A DNA stretch of 64,000 nt from a bacterium (lineage in GTDB: Bacteria; Cyanobacteriota; Sericytochromatia; S15B-MN24; UBA4093), in contig JAGIBK010000003.1 of assembly GCA_017744355.1 (NCBI GenBank), positions 304,547 through 368,546 on the forward strand. The letters are read 5' to 3'. This document shows, piece after piece, positions 52,632 to 60,532 of the stretch. The position numbers and the translations under genes are program-made. The notes beneath the pieces were generated by a model, which made no database searches, was not told the DNA's origin, and saw only the letters and a list, made by a program, of their open reading frames with translations. The number at the start of each line of letters is the position of its first letter. The stretch's first letter is position 1.

Positions 52632-53770
52632 ACGCGCTTGAGCTCGGGATAGTACAGGGCCGAGAACATGCCGCCCGGCAACGGGGTGGTGGGCCCGATG
52701 GGCACCAGGCGCACGTAGCGCTTCTTGAGGAAGCTCTCCAGGTCGTTGAAGCCCGCCGCCTGGCACAAGCGCTCGTTATGCTCCGAGCGCCTGATCTCGC
52801 CCTTGGCGTTGCGCTCCAGCACCTGGCGCATGGCCAGGATCCGCTCGTTCATGCGGCGCACGTCGTGGAAGTTCTGGATCAAGTAACGCCCGGCGATGAT
52901 CGAGAAGACCCGGCCGATCATCTGGACGAAGGTCGCAGGCTCGCGCGACGGCTCGCCGACCACCGTCGCCGCCATCACCACGAAGACCGTGTCCACCTCG
53001 GCATCCAGCTCGATGGCCTGGGTGATGGGGCTGTTCTCGACCATCCCGCCGTCCAGGTAGAGGCCGGGGCGCTCCTGGCCCGTCAGGTGCATCTTGGTGG
53101 CGGGAAAGACCGTCGGCACGCTGCACGAGGCCATGATCACCGAGCGCATCCAGGCGTACTGCTCGCTGGTCGCCTCGGGCGAGAGGGGCTCGGCCAGCTT
53201 GAAGGTCTCGTAGTGGCAGTGGCGGGCGGCGATCTGGTCCTTCTCGAGGTGGGTGGTGCCCAGGAGGTCCGAAACGGCGATCGAGAAGGTGACGGGATGG
53301 ACCAGCCGCTCGGGCGGCACGAGGTAGTCCTCGAGCATCTGCTTGATGAAGCCGTGGGAGCAGATGGAGGTGAAGCGGCCGAACGCGAGCTCGCGCAGGG
53401 CCAAGAGCGAGTCCAGGCCCACCTTGATCCATGAGAGCTTCTTGAAGGGGTCGATGCCGATCCGGTGGAAGATGCGCTGGACCGACGCCTCGCCCAAGCT
53501 GCCCGGGGCGAACTGGCCCTCGGCGGTGTAGAAGAAGTCCTCGAGGGTCGCGCGGGTCGCCCACAGCTGGACCAAGAATTCATCTAGCCGCTGGGGCGTG
53601 AAGGCGCCCTCGGCGACCATGTTGGCGACGTAAGCGCCGTTGAGGGCCCCCGCCGAGATGCCCACGATCACGTCCGGGACGATCCCGGCCTCGGCGAGCG
53701 TCCTGAGGACCCCGGCCTCGTAGGCCCCCTTGAGCCCACCGCCGCTCAGGACCAGCGCTGTCTTCCCCAT
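52547..53770 (-). CDS. Patatin-like phospholipase
   Basis: A 407-residue serine lipase-like protein of the patatin (PlpD/NTE/YlbK) group. Family motifs: the oxyanion hole GGGLKGAYEAGVL at the N-terminus, the nucleophile in GISAGALNG, and the catalytic aspartate in YLDGGMVENSP (Asp-Gly-Gly). No signal peptide, so it acts inside the cell or at the membrane. GGGAGGGG precedes the ATG. The C-terminal coding end overlaps the lipoprotein gene. Phospholipid or acylglycerol is the usual substrate. Confidence 0.92.
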   Translation of the reverse strand: MGKTALVLSGGGLKGAYEAGVLRTLAEAGIVPDVIVGISAGALNGAYVANMVAEGAFTPQRLDEFLVQLWATRATLEDFFYTAEGQFAPGSLGEASVQRIFHRIGIDPFKKLSWIKVGLDSLLALRELAFGRFTSICSHGFIKQMLEDYLVPPERLVHPVTFSIAVSDLLGTTHLEKDQIAARHCHYETFKLAEPLSPEATSEQYAWMRSVIMASCSVPTVFPATKMHLTGQERPGLYLDGGMVENSPITQAIELDAEVDTVFVVMAATVVGEPSREPATFVQMIGRVFSIIAGRYLIQNFHDVRRMNERILAMRQVLERNAKGEIRRSEHNERLCQAAGFNDLESFLKKRYVRLVPIGPTTPLPGGMFSALYYPELKRVYLERGVEDGRAAIAALANPLSIEAVSV

Positions 53771-53876
53771 GCCACCCCTCCCTCGATGCTGCGTGCGCCT
53801 GGGCGCGCCTCATGCTAGGAAGGGGAAGAGCGTTCGGCCTTGGCCAGTTTGGCCAAAGAGTCAGAGGCGATCTGCC

Positions 53877-54386
53877 TTAGGAAGCGGAGTGCGCCTCCTC
53901 GCGAGAAGTCCGGTAGGCATGCAGCAGCATGATGCCCACCCCCGCGAGCACGGCCACGTCCGCCACGTTGAAGATGGGCCAGACGTTCTGGCCCTGCCAG
54001 CGCAGATCGACCATGTCGCGCACGTAGCCGAAGGCGAGGCGATCGACGAAGTTGCCGAGGGCTCCGCCGAGCAGCAACCCCAGGCTGCACACCACCATGG
54101 GCGCGCTCGGCTTGGTCCGCCACTGGTAGGCGACCACCCCGAGGGCGATCGCACCGGCCACGACGCTCAGGAAGGGGGTGTGGCCCCAGAACAGGCTGAA
54201 GGCGGCCCCGAAGTTGCGGACGTAGGTCAGGTGCAGGAAGCCATCGACCAGGGGGTGCGACTGGCCGAGGGCGAGGGCCGCCACGATGCCGAACTTGGCG
54301 AACTGGTCCAAGAGCAGGGTCGAAAACGCCAGAAGATAGAAGGTGAAGGTTTCGTAGGGGGTCTTTCGATCGCGGGGGGCTTGCAT
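53877..54386 (-). CDS. lspA: Prolipoprotein signal peptidase LspA (copy 2)
   Basis: A 169-residue second signal peptidase II. Family boxes: LLDQFAKFGIVAAL, YVRNFGAAFSLFWG, LGLLLGGALGNFVDRLAFGYVRDMVD and WPIFNVADVAVLAGVGIMLL (catalytic Asp in YVRDMVD and NVADV). It is clearly a paralogue of copy 1, with the same spacing between boxes. I start at ATG 54386, six bases after GGAGG, rather than at the upstream ATG. The reason for two copies is unknown; they may serve different lipoproteins. Confidence 0.93.
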   Translation of the reverse strand: MQAPRDRKTPYETFTFYLLAFSTLLLDQFAKFGIVAALALGQSHPLVDGFLHLTYVRNFGAAFSLFWGHTPFLSVVAGAIALGVVAYQWRTKPSAPMVVCSLGLLLGGALGNFVDRLAFGYVRDMVDLRWQGQNVWPIFNVADVAVLAGVGIMLLHAYRTSREEAHSAS

Positions 54387-54547
54387 GAGCATCCTCCAAA
54401 AACGGTCGAGCCACATGGGGCATCCTACCCGGCCCGCGCGAAGCTCGAAACGATCGAGCGGCCAAAGGCGTTCGGCCGTTTCCTCGACACAAGCCGGAGC
54501 GAGCGGCTAAAATGGTCATTTAGAGCCCGTTCCCTCAAGGAGCCCCC

Positions 54548-55012
54548 ATGCGCTGCCCCATGTGCAACTCGCCCGACAGTCGGGTCCTCGAGAGCCGCCT
54601 GATCGAGGAAGACACCACCCTGCGGCGCCGCCGGGAATGCGCCGGCTGCCTCAAACGCTTCACCACCTACGAGCGGGTCGAATCCGCCCCGCTGATGATC
54701 GTCAAGCGTGACGGCAAGCGCGAGCCCTTCGATCCGCGCAAGCTCGCCACCGGCCTGATGCGGGCCTGCGGCAAGTCCGTCGTCTCGGTCGAAGCCATCG
54801 AGCGGCTGGTCGCCGAGATCGAGTCCGAGCTGCACAAGCGCCACACCCGCGAGGTGCCCTCCCAGGAGATCGGCGAGATGACGCTTTCGCGCCTGCGCGA
54901 CGTGGACGAGGTCGCCTACGTTCGCTTCGCCTCGGTCTACCGCCACTTCACCGGCATCGAGGACTTCATCTACGAGCTCAAGACGCTCCAGGCCGCTGCC
55001 CTGTCGCGCTAG
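54548..55012 (+). CDS. nrdR: Ribonucleotide reductase repressor NrdR
   Basis: A 154-residue NrdR. The N-terminal zinc ribbon (CPMC and CAGC) begins MRCPMCNSPDSRVLESRLIEEDTTLRRRRECAGCLKRFTTYERVE. The ATP-cone domain follows (VVKRDGKREPFDPRKLATGLMRAC). It senses dATP/ATP and represses reductase genes. Here it lies directly before nrdD, whose own N-terminus also has an ATP-cone, so it may control it. AAGGAG is five bases before the ATG. No NrdR-box pair was recognised upstream. Confidence 0.97.
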   Translation: MRCPMCNSPDSRVLESRLIEEDTTLRRRRECAGCLKRFTTYERVESAPLMIVKRDGKREPFDPRKLATGLMRACGKSVVSVEAIERLVAEIESELHKRHTREVPSQEIGEMTLSRLRDVDEVAYVRFASVYRHFTGIEDFIYELKTLQAAALSR

Positions 55013-55046
55013 CCCTTCGCACTTCGTTCAAAGGATCCAAAAGCCC

Positions 55047-57089
55047 ATGACCGCTTCGACCGCCCCGGAACAGATCAGGAAGCGCGACGGCCGGGTCGTC
55101 GCCTTCGACCGCGAGAAGATCGTCGCGGCGATCCTCAAGGCCACCAGCGCCGTCCACGGGGGCGAGCGTCCCGAGGCCGAAACGCTCGCAGACCGGGTGG
55201 TGTCGAGCCTCGAACTGGCCTCGAAGCGCGAGCTGCCCACCGTCGAGCAGATCCAGGACGCCATCGAGAAGGTCCTGCTCGAAGAGGGCCAGTCGCGCAG
55301 CGCCCGGGCCTTCATCCTCTACCGGTCCCGCCGCAGCCGCATCCGCGAGGCCAAGACCGAGCTGATGGACGCGGTCGAGGAGATCCTCGCCGAGGTCGAG
55401 AAGGGCGAGACGGTTGTCGCATGCTCGCCCAGCGAGAAGATGCTCAAGATCGGCGCCACCGCGAGCAAGGAGTTCTACCTCAAGCGCTTGTTGCCCGAGG
55501 AGATGGCCGACGCCCACCTCAGGGGCGATCTGCACATCCAGGACCTCGAGCATTACGCCAAGGCCCCGAACTCCTTCGTGATCCCCCTGTCTCGCTTGAT
55601 GACCGAGGGCTACCGCACCCCCCAAGGGATGGTCCGCGCCCCCAAGCGCGCCCACTCGGCCGCGTCGCTCGCGGCGATCGCCCTGCAGGCCGCCCAGAGC
55701 GACTGCTTCGGCGGCCAGGTCTTCGATCGCTTCGACACGGCCCTCGCGGGCGCCCTGCCCTCCGAGACCACCGACCACGAGCTCTCGCAGGCCATGGAGG
55801 GGCTGGTCTACAACCTCAACATGCTCCACAGCCGCAACGGCGGCCAGGTGCCCTACTCGACCCTCACCTTCGGCGCGGACCCTTCGCCCATGGCCCGCCG
55901 CATCGCCCTTGCCCTGCTCGATGCCTACGAGGCTGGTCTCGGGCGCGGCGAACCCGCGGTCTACCCCAACCTGGTCTTCCTGCACCAGGCTGGCGTCAAC
56001 GCCAAGGCCGGTGATCCCAACTTCGACCTCTTGCGCCGGGCCCTCGACGTGGCCGGCAAGCGCATGCAGCCGACCTTCGCCTTCCTCGACGCGCCCTTCA
56101 ACCAGGACGACGCGACCTCCGTCACCTACCTGAGCGGCTGCGCCCGGATCGGGCGCGATCGCTTCGGCCACCCGACCACCGCGGGCCGCGGGGCGATCGC
56201 GACCGTCACCCTCAACCTGGTACGGGCGGCCCTGCGCGCCAAGCGCGACGGCCTGGACTTCAACGCCCTGCTCGAACGGCAGGCTCGGCTCGCCATCCGC
56301 ACCCTGCACCACCGCTTCGAGGTGCTCTCGACCCTCAAGTCCCACGAATTGCCCTTCTTGATGGGCGAGGGGCTCTACGCCGAGTCCGAAGGCCTCGACG
56401 CTCAGGAGGCGATCGCCCAGGCCCTGCGGCACGGGCACCTGGCCCTGGGCTTCATCGGCCTGGCCGAGGCTCTCAAGGTACTCACGGGCGCCCACCAGGG
56501 CGAATCGGAAGCAGCGCAGGAGCGCGGGCTCGCCATCGTCTCCATGCTGCGCAAGCTGACAGACGAAGCCAGCGAAACCCTCGATCTCAACGTCGTGCTC
56601 TACGCCCAGCAGGCAGACAAGAGCGCCGGGCGCTTCCCCATGCTCGATCAATGGGACTTCGGCGCCGTGGCGGGCGTGACGGACAAGGGCTACTACACCA
56701 GCGCCTTCTCACTGCCCGCCGAGTATTCCGTGAGCGCGAGCCGCAAGATCGAGCTCGAAGCGCCCTACCATGCCCTGTGCAACGGCGGGCACCTGACCGC
56801 CATGACCTTCCCCGCGCCGGTTTCCGACGCCGACACCCTGGGCGCGCTCGTCGAGCGGATGGCCGACGCGGGCCTCGGCCACGGGGCCTTCAGCTTCCCC
56901 GTGGACCACTGCGCCGCCTGCGGCCACTCGGGGGTCATCCCCGCCGACTGCCCCACGTGCATGGCCGCCTCGGGTACGATCCGACGGGTACGGCGCGTGG
57001 CGGGCTACCTGGAGGCGCTGGATCGGGTCGATCCCGGCAAGCGCGCCGAGCTCGAAGCCGTCGCCGCACATTGTGACGGATCCCTTTGA
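55047..57089 (+). CDS. nrdD: Anaerobic (class III) ribonucleoside-triphosphate reductase
   Basis: A 680-residue class III reductase that makes dNTPs without oxygen. It opens with an ATP-cone (IRKRDGRVVAFDREKIVAAILKAT, about 9-100). Within the catalytic domain, YLSGCARIG has an active-site cysteine. Near the C-terminus are the zinc cysteines C622, C625, C635 and C638 (CAACGHSG...CPTC) and the glycyl radical segment RRVAGYLEAL, with G653. The radical must be made by an activase (NrdG, radical-SAM), not seen near. It follows nrdR by 34 bases; AAGGA is about ten bases before the ATG. Confidence 0.93.
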   Translation: MTASTAPEQIRKRDGRVVAFDREKIVAAILKATSAVHGGERPEAETLADRVVSSLELASKRELPTVEQIQDAIEKVLLEEGQSRSARAFILYRSRRSRIREAKTELMDAVEEILAEVEKGETVVACSPSEKMLKIGATASKEFYLKRLLPEEMADAHLRGDLHIQDLEHYAKAPNSFVIPLSRLMTEGYRTPQGMVRAPKRAHSAASLAAIALQAAQSDCFGGQVFDRFDTALAGALPSETTDHELSQAMEGLVYNLNMLHSRNGGQVPYSTLTFGADPSPMARRIALALLDAYEAGLGRGEPAVYPNLVFLHQAGVNAKAGDPNFDLLRRALDVAGKRMQPTFAFLDAPFNQDDATSVTYLSGCARIGRDRFGHPTTAGRGAIATVTLNLVRAALRAKRDGLDFNALLERQARLAIRTLHHRFEVLSTLKSHELPFLMGEGLYAESEGLDAQEAIAQALRHGHLALGFIGLAEALKVLTGAHQGESEAAQERGLAIVSMLRKLTDEASETLDLNVVLYAQQADKSAGRFPMLDQWDFGAVAGVTDKGYYTSAFSLPAEYSVSASRKIELEAPYHALCNGGHLTAMTFPAPVSDADTLGALVERMADAGLGHGAFSFPVDHCAACGHSGVIPADCPTCMAASGTIRRVRRVAGYLEALDRVDPGKRAELEAVAAHCDGSL

Positions 57090-57114
57090 TCTACGAGCGA
57101 GCCTTCGCTATACT
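57086..57114 (+). promoter_or_regulatory. Sigma-70-type promoter of the FtsL-like gene and tRNA-Leu
   Basis: TTGATC (57086-57091), exactly 17 bases, TATACT (57109-57114). It overlaps the last codons of nrdD and lies about 45 bases before the FtsL-like start. With no terminator before the tRNA, it may also drive tRNA-Leu. Confidence 0.7.
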
Positions 57115-57160
57115 CGATCCGCAAACTCGGCGCCCCATCCCCCGTTCTCAGGAGATCCGC

Positions 57161-57487
57161 GTGGCCAGGAGACAAAGGATAGCCCCTCCGGCCGATCCCG
57201 GCGCGAGCCGCTCGACGCAGCTGATCCTTTGGGCGGTGGTCGTCTACGCAAGTATCAACCTGGCGCACCTCATCCTCCAGGAGTATCGCCTGCTTTACCA
57301 GGGGCACATCCTGAGCCAGGAGCGGGTCATCACCGCGGAGAAGGGCCGCAAGCTCAAGGAGGCCATCGAGTTTGCCCGCACCCCCGAGGGGGTCGAGCGT
57401 CTGGCCCGCAAGAACCTCGGCATGGCCAGGCCGGGTGAGCAACCGGTCCGCTTCGTCAGTCCGCAAGGGGCCGAGCCGAAAATCTAG
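57161..57487 (+). CDS. FtsL/DivIC-type septum formation protein
   Basis: A 108-residue single-pass membrane protein. A short basic N-terminus is followed by one membrane segment (about residues 19-41, TQLILWAVVVYASINLAHLIL) and a coiled coil (QEYRLLYQGHILSQERVITAEKGRKLKEAIEFARTPEGVERLARKNLGMARPGEQPVRFV). The 'TPEGVERLARKNLGMARPGEQPVRF' part is typical of the septum-formation initiator (FtsL/DivIC) family of divisome proteins. I start at GTG 57161, six bases after AGGAG, not the upstream TTG inside the promoter. tRNA-Leu follows within eight bases of the stop. Confidence 0.85.
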   Translation: MARRQRIAPPADPGASRSTQLILWAVVVYASINLAHLILQEYRLLYQGHILSQERVITAEKGRKLKEAIEFARTPEGVERLARKNLGMARPGEQPVRFVSPQGAEPKI

Positions 57488-57494
57488 TTTTTCC

Positions 57495-57575
57495 GGGGGC
57501 GTGGCGAAATGGCATACGCAAGCGACTTAAAATCGCTCGCCGCAAGGCATGCGGGTTCAAGTCCCGCCGCCCCCA
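57495..57575 (+). tRNA. tRNA-Leu (anticodon UAA)
   Basis: An 81-base tRNA. The acceptor stem is GGGGGCG (57495-57501) paired with CGCCCCC (57568-57574), with discriminator A57575. The anticodon stem-loop AGCGA-CTTAAAA-TCGCT carries UAA (leucine). A class II extra arm follows, with a T-arm GCGGG-TTCAAGT-CCCGC at 57551-57567. The 3' CCA is not encoded. The gene is uninterrupted, whereas many cyanobacterial tRNA-Leu(UAA) genes contain a group I intron in the anticodon loop. A terminator follows. Confidence 0.95.
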
Positions 57576-57580
57576 CTTCA

Positions 57581-57611
57581 AGACCACCAGGGTGTTGCGC
57601 CCTGGTGGTCT
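57581..57611 (+). terminator. Terminator after tRNA-Leu
   Basis: A 12-bp stem (57581-57592 with 57600-57611) with loop TGTTGCG, then TTT. It lies five bases after the tRNA 3' end. Confidence 0.85.
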
Positions 57612-57645
57612 TTTGCTATCCAGGCAAGGCGCCTTTCTTGAGGTT

Positions 57646-57675
57646 TTGTGAAGAGACGCCCAGGCGTGGTACGAT
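57646..57675 (+). promoter_or_regulatory. Promoter before the small membrane protein gene
   Basis: TTGTGA (57646-57651), 18 bases, TACGAT (57670-57675); GATAAT at 57673-57678 is an alternative -10. The distance to the proposed start leaves almost no leader, so the gene may use the GTG at 57721 instead. Confidence 0.45.
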
Positions 57676-57687
57676 AATAGACAGGTA

Positions 57688-58122
57688 GTGGATCACCAGA
57701 GGACCGACTTAGAGAGTTACGTGCAGCGTATCGACAGCCTCTTCAAATGGCTAAAGACCTATCGCCACGCGATGCAGATGCTCGCGGTGGTACTGGCCTT
57801 CGCCGTCACGGCGCTGTTCTCGATCGTGCCCTTCAAGGTCCCTCGCGTCTACTTCTTCCCGCCTGACCTCCAGGCCAAAGCTCAGCAAGCACCCACCTTC
57901 AAGACGATCCAGGCCCCGGCTCCCGAGAGCCTCGACGGCACCATCAACGGCGCCGCCCAGAAGCGCATGGACATGGATCCCCACGCGGACGTGCTGCTGC
58001 CCATCGCCCTGCTCTTCGCGGGCCTGCGCGGCCTCGCGAGCCTTTCGAGCTGGAAGGCCCGCCGCGTTTCGCTGCCGCACCGCGTCCGGTTCCGACACCG
58101 CGCTCCGCCGCTCGCGGCCTGA
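57688..58122 (+). CDS. Small membrane protein of unknown function
   Basis: A 144-residue protein. After about 27 residues comes one clear membrane segment (about residues 28-51, AMQMLAVVLAFAVTALFSIVPF). Near residue 100-115 lies a second weaker hydrophobic stretch (ADVLLPIALLFAGLRGLASL). The tail is very basic (KARRVSLPHRVRFRHRAPP). No family was recognised. The start is GTG 57688 by the open frame; GTG 57721 (GAGAG before it) would keep the membrane segment and give 133 residues. It lies between tRNA-Leu and the antiporter gene. Confidence 0.6.
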   Translation: MDHQRTDLESYVQRIDSLFKWLKTYRHAMQMLAVVLAFAVTALFSIVPFKVPRVYFFPPDLQAKAQQAPTFKTIQAPAPESLDGTINGAAQKRMDMDPHADVLLPIALLFAGLRGLASLSSWKARRVSLPHRVRFRHRAPPLAA

Positions 58123-58288
58123 GGCGATCCCCCGCATCTCCATCGCACACGCCAAGCCCTTGCCCTTCGCCCTGCGCGAAGCGGCCCGGCCCCTGCGTGA
58201 ATAGACGCCGTCTTCTTGATGGACGCCAACGATGCCGTGCGCGGATCGCCCTGCCGCGACCCTCTCCTCTCAATTCAAGGAGCTGCGC

Positions 58289-60283
58289 ATGGAACTCTTT
58301 CCCTTGCTGAAGGACCTGGCGGCGGTCCTGACGGCCGCCCTCGTCATGGGCTTCATCTTCTTCCGCCTCAAACAGCCCGTCATCATCGGCTACCTCATCG
58401 CGGGCCTGATCGTCGGCCCCTACGGCCTCAAGTTCGTCTCGGACCTCCATACCATCGAGACCTTCGCCGAACTGGGGGTCATGCTCCTCATGTTCGCCCT
58501 GGGCGTCGAGTTCTCGTTCTCCGAGCTCAAGCCCGTCAAGAAGCTCGCCATCCTGGGCGGCAGCGCCCAGATCCTGCTGACCGTCGGGCTCACGGTGCTC
58601 GCCACCGGCTGGTTCGGGCTCGCGCTCGGGACCGGTATCCTGCTCGGCTGCATGATCGCCCTGTCGAGCACCATCATCGTCCTCAAGGTCCTCATGGAGC
58701 GCGGCGAGATCGACTCGGCGCACGGCCGGGCGATCCTCGGCATCCTCATCGTCCAGGACCTCTCGGTCGTCATCATCATGACGATGATGCCCAACCTGGG
58801 CGACCCCGCGAAGATCCTGGGGATGCCCATGCTCATCGCGCTCGCCCAGGCGGCCGCCTTCCTCGGGGTGGTGGTGCTGCTCGGTACCAAGCTCTTCCCC
58901 GTCCTCATGAAGAAGGTCGCGAGCACCGGGAACAAGGAGCTCTTCCTGCTCTCGGCCGTGATCCTCTGCTTCGGCACCGCCGCGGCCTCGTACCTGATCG
59001 GCCTCTCGCTCGCGCTGGGAGCCTTCATCGCGGGGATCGTCGTCAGCGAGTCGGACCACAGCCACCAGATCCTCGCCGACGTGCTGCCCCTGCGCGACCT
59101 GTTCGCGACCCTCTTCTTCGTCTCGGTCGGCATGCTCATCAACCCGGCCTTCCTGGTGGCGAATCTGCCCGCGGTGGCGGGCCTGACGGTCGCGATCGTG
59201 ATCGGCAAGACGCTGATCGTCTTTGCGATCGCGCGCTTCTTCGGCTACTCGGGCCGCACCTCGCTCGCCATGGGGCTGGGGCTCGCCCAGATCGGCGAGT
59301 TCACCTTCATCCTCGCCAAGCTCGGTCAGCAGCAGGGCCTCATCACCCAGGACCTCTTCTCGCTGATCCTCACGGGCGCGCTCGTCACCATCCTCTTGAC
59401 CCCCTTCATGATGCAGGCGGCCACCCCCCTGTACCTGGCCTTCGCCAAGCTGCCTTGGGCTCGGCGCGCGCAGCCGAAGGGCTCGAAGACCCCCCTGGCC
59501 ACCAGCGAGCTCACCGGCCTGGTCGATCACGTGGTGATCTGCGGCTTCGGGCGCGTGGGCGCCAACCTGGGCGAGGTCCTGATCCGGCACGGCTACCCGC
59601 TACTCATCATCGAGAGCGACCAGAACGTCATCCAGGACCTGCGCGAACGCGGCATCGCGTGCATGTACGGCGATTCCTCCAACATCGAGGTGCTCAAGCA
59701 CGCCCAGCTCCCGCTCGCCAAGCTCTTCATCGCGGCCCTGCCCGATGCGACCAGCTGCCGACTGGCGGTCAAGAACGCCCGCCAGCTCAACCCCCAGCTG
59801 GACGTCCTGGCCCGCGCTCACCGCACCGTGGACATCGACGAGCTGTACGGCCTGGGGGCCGACGAGGTCGTGCAGCCCGAGTTCGAGGCGAGCATCGAAG
59901 TCATCCGCTACACCCTCGCCAAGCTGGGCTACACCAACCGCGAGATCTACCGCTACAGCCACCAGATCCGCAAACAGCGCTACCGCCAGTTCGAGGACGC
60001 CTTCGACCCCTCGACGATCCTGGGCCTCGAAGAGGCGCTGGGGGCGGCGGACTTCGTCTGGCTCGAAGTCAAGCCCGACACGCCCATGAGCGGGCAGAGC
60101 CTGCGGAGCCTCGATCTACGCAACCTGCTGGGCCTGAGCGCCATCGCCCTGCGGCGCGAAGGGGAGGTCGTCCCCAACCCGGACCCTGACGACACCCTCT
60201 TCCCGGGCGACGCCCTGCTTGTCATGGGGCCCCAGACCCAGCTGGACAAGCTGAACTCGTTCATGTTCCCGAAGCCGCTCTAA
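58289..60283 (+). CDS. CPA2-family cation/proton antiporter with RCK domains (KefB/RosB type)
   Basis: A 664-residue monovalent cation:proton antiporter. The N-terminal half (to about 395) has twelve or so membrane segments, with GYLIAGLIVGPYGL, ELGVMLLMFALGVEFSFSEL, IALSSTIIVLKVL, GILIVQDLSVVI, LALGAFIAGIVVSES and LGLAQIGEFTFILAKLG, the sequence of CPA2 markers. The C-terminal half has an RCK-N domain with a Rossmann motif (DHVVICGFGRVGANLGEVLIRHGYPLLIIESD, about 415-445) and an RCK-C domain (about 575-660, SGQSLRSLDLRNLLGLSAIALRREGEV). Potassium efflux or proton-driven exchange gated by a nucleotide is expected. AAGGAG precedes the ATG. Confidence 0.93.
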   Translation: MELFPLLKDLAAVLTAALVMGFIFFRLKQPVIIGYLIAGLIVGPYGLKFVSDLHTIETFAELGVMLLMFALGVEFSFSELKPVKKLAILGGSAQILLTVGLTVLATGWFGLALGTGILLGCMIALSSTIIVLKVLMERGEIDSAHGRAILGILIVQDLSVVIIMTMMPNLGDPAKILGMPMLIALAQAAAFLGVVVLLGTKLFPVLMKKVASTGNKELFLLSAVILCFGTAAASYLIGLSLALGAFIAGIVVSESDHSHQILADVLPLRDLFATLFFVSVGMLINPAFLVANLPAVAGLTVAIVIGKTLIVFAIARFFGYSGRTSLAMGLGLAQIGEFTFILAKLGQQQGLITQDLFSLILTGALVTILLTPFMMQAATPLYLAFAKLPWARRAQPKGSKTPLATSELTGLVDHVVICGFGRVGANLGEVLIRHGYPLLIIESDQNVIQDLRERGIACMYGDSSNIEVLKHAQLPLAKLFIAALPDATSCRLAVKNARQLNPQLDVLARAHRTVDIDELYGLGADEVVQPEFEASIEVIRYTLAKLGYTNREIYRYSHQIRKQRYRQFEDAFDPSTILGLEEALGAADFVWLEVKPDTPMSGQSLRSLDLRNLLGLSAIALRREGEVVPNPDPDDTLFPGDALLVMGPQTQLDKLNSFMFPKPL

Positions 60284-60434
60284 AGCGCAGATTTGGAATG
60301 CTCCTCTGTTGTCAGCACCCCAGGGCCGCAGTAGAGTCTCCCCATCCTCCAGAAAGGATCTCGGTTCCGAGCCCGGCTTCGGTCGGATACCAGGATCGGG
60401 ATTCGGCGGAACTCTCGCCACCAGGACGAAAGTC

Positions 60435-60463
60435 TTGAACGGGAGACCCACCCTCCGTAATAG
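60435..60463 (+). promoter_or_regulatory. Sigma-70-type promoter of the flavin monooxygenase gene
   Basis: TTGAAC (60435-60440), exactly 17 bases, TAATAG (60458-60463). The transcript would begin near 60470, and the hairpin at 60480-60513 would lie in its leader. Confidence 0.6.
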
Positions 60464-60479
60464 GAGATAATGGACTTTC

Positions 60480-60513
60480 AATCGCCCGGAGACGTCGCCG
60501 TCTCCGGGCGATT
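60480..60513. terminator. Perfect hairpin upstream of the flavin monooxygenase start
   Basis: A 15-bp perfect stem (60480-60494 with 60499-60513) with a TCGC loop. It may be the terminator of the antiporter transcript. If the promoter at 60435 is real, it lies within the leader of the next gene and could act as an attenuator. The T-run after it (ATTTAC) is short. Confidence 0.5.
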
Positions 60514-60532
60514 TACATGCAGGAGCGTCGCC

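Noticed and set aside
58216-60189. Plus-strand frame of 657 codons overlapping the antiporter
   Set aside because: It is the +1 shadow of the antiporter gene. Its translation is Arg/His/Pro-rich with no membrane helices.
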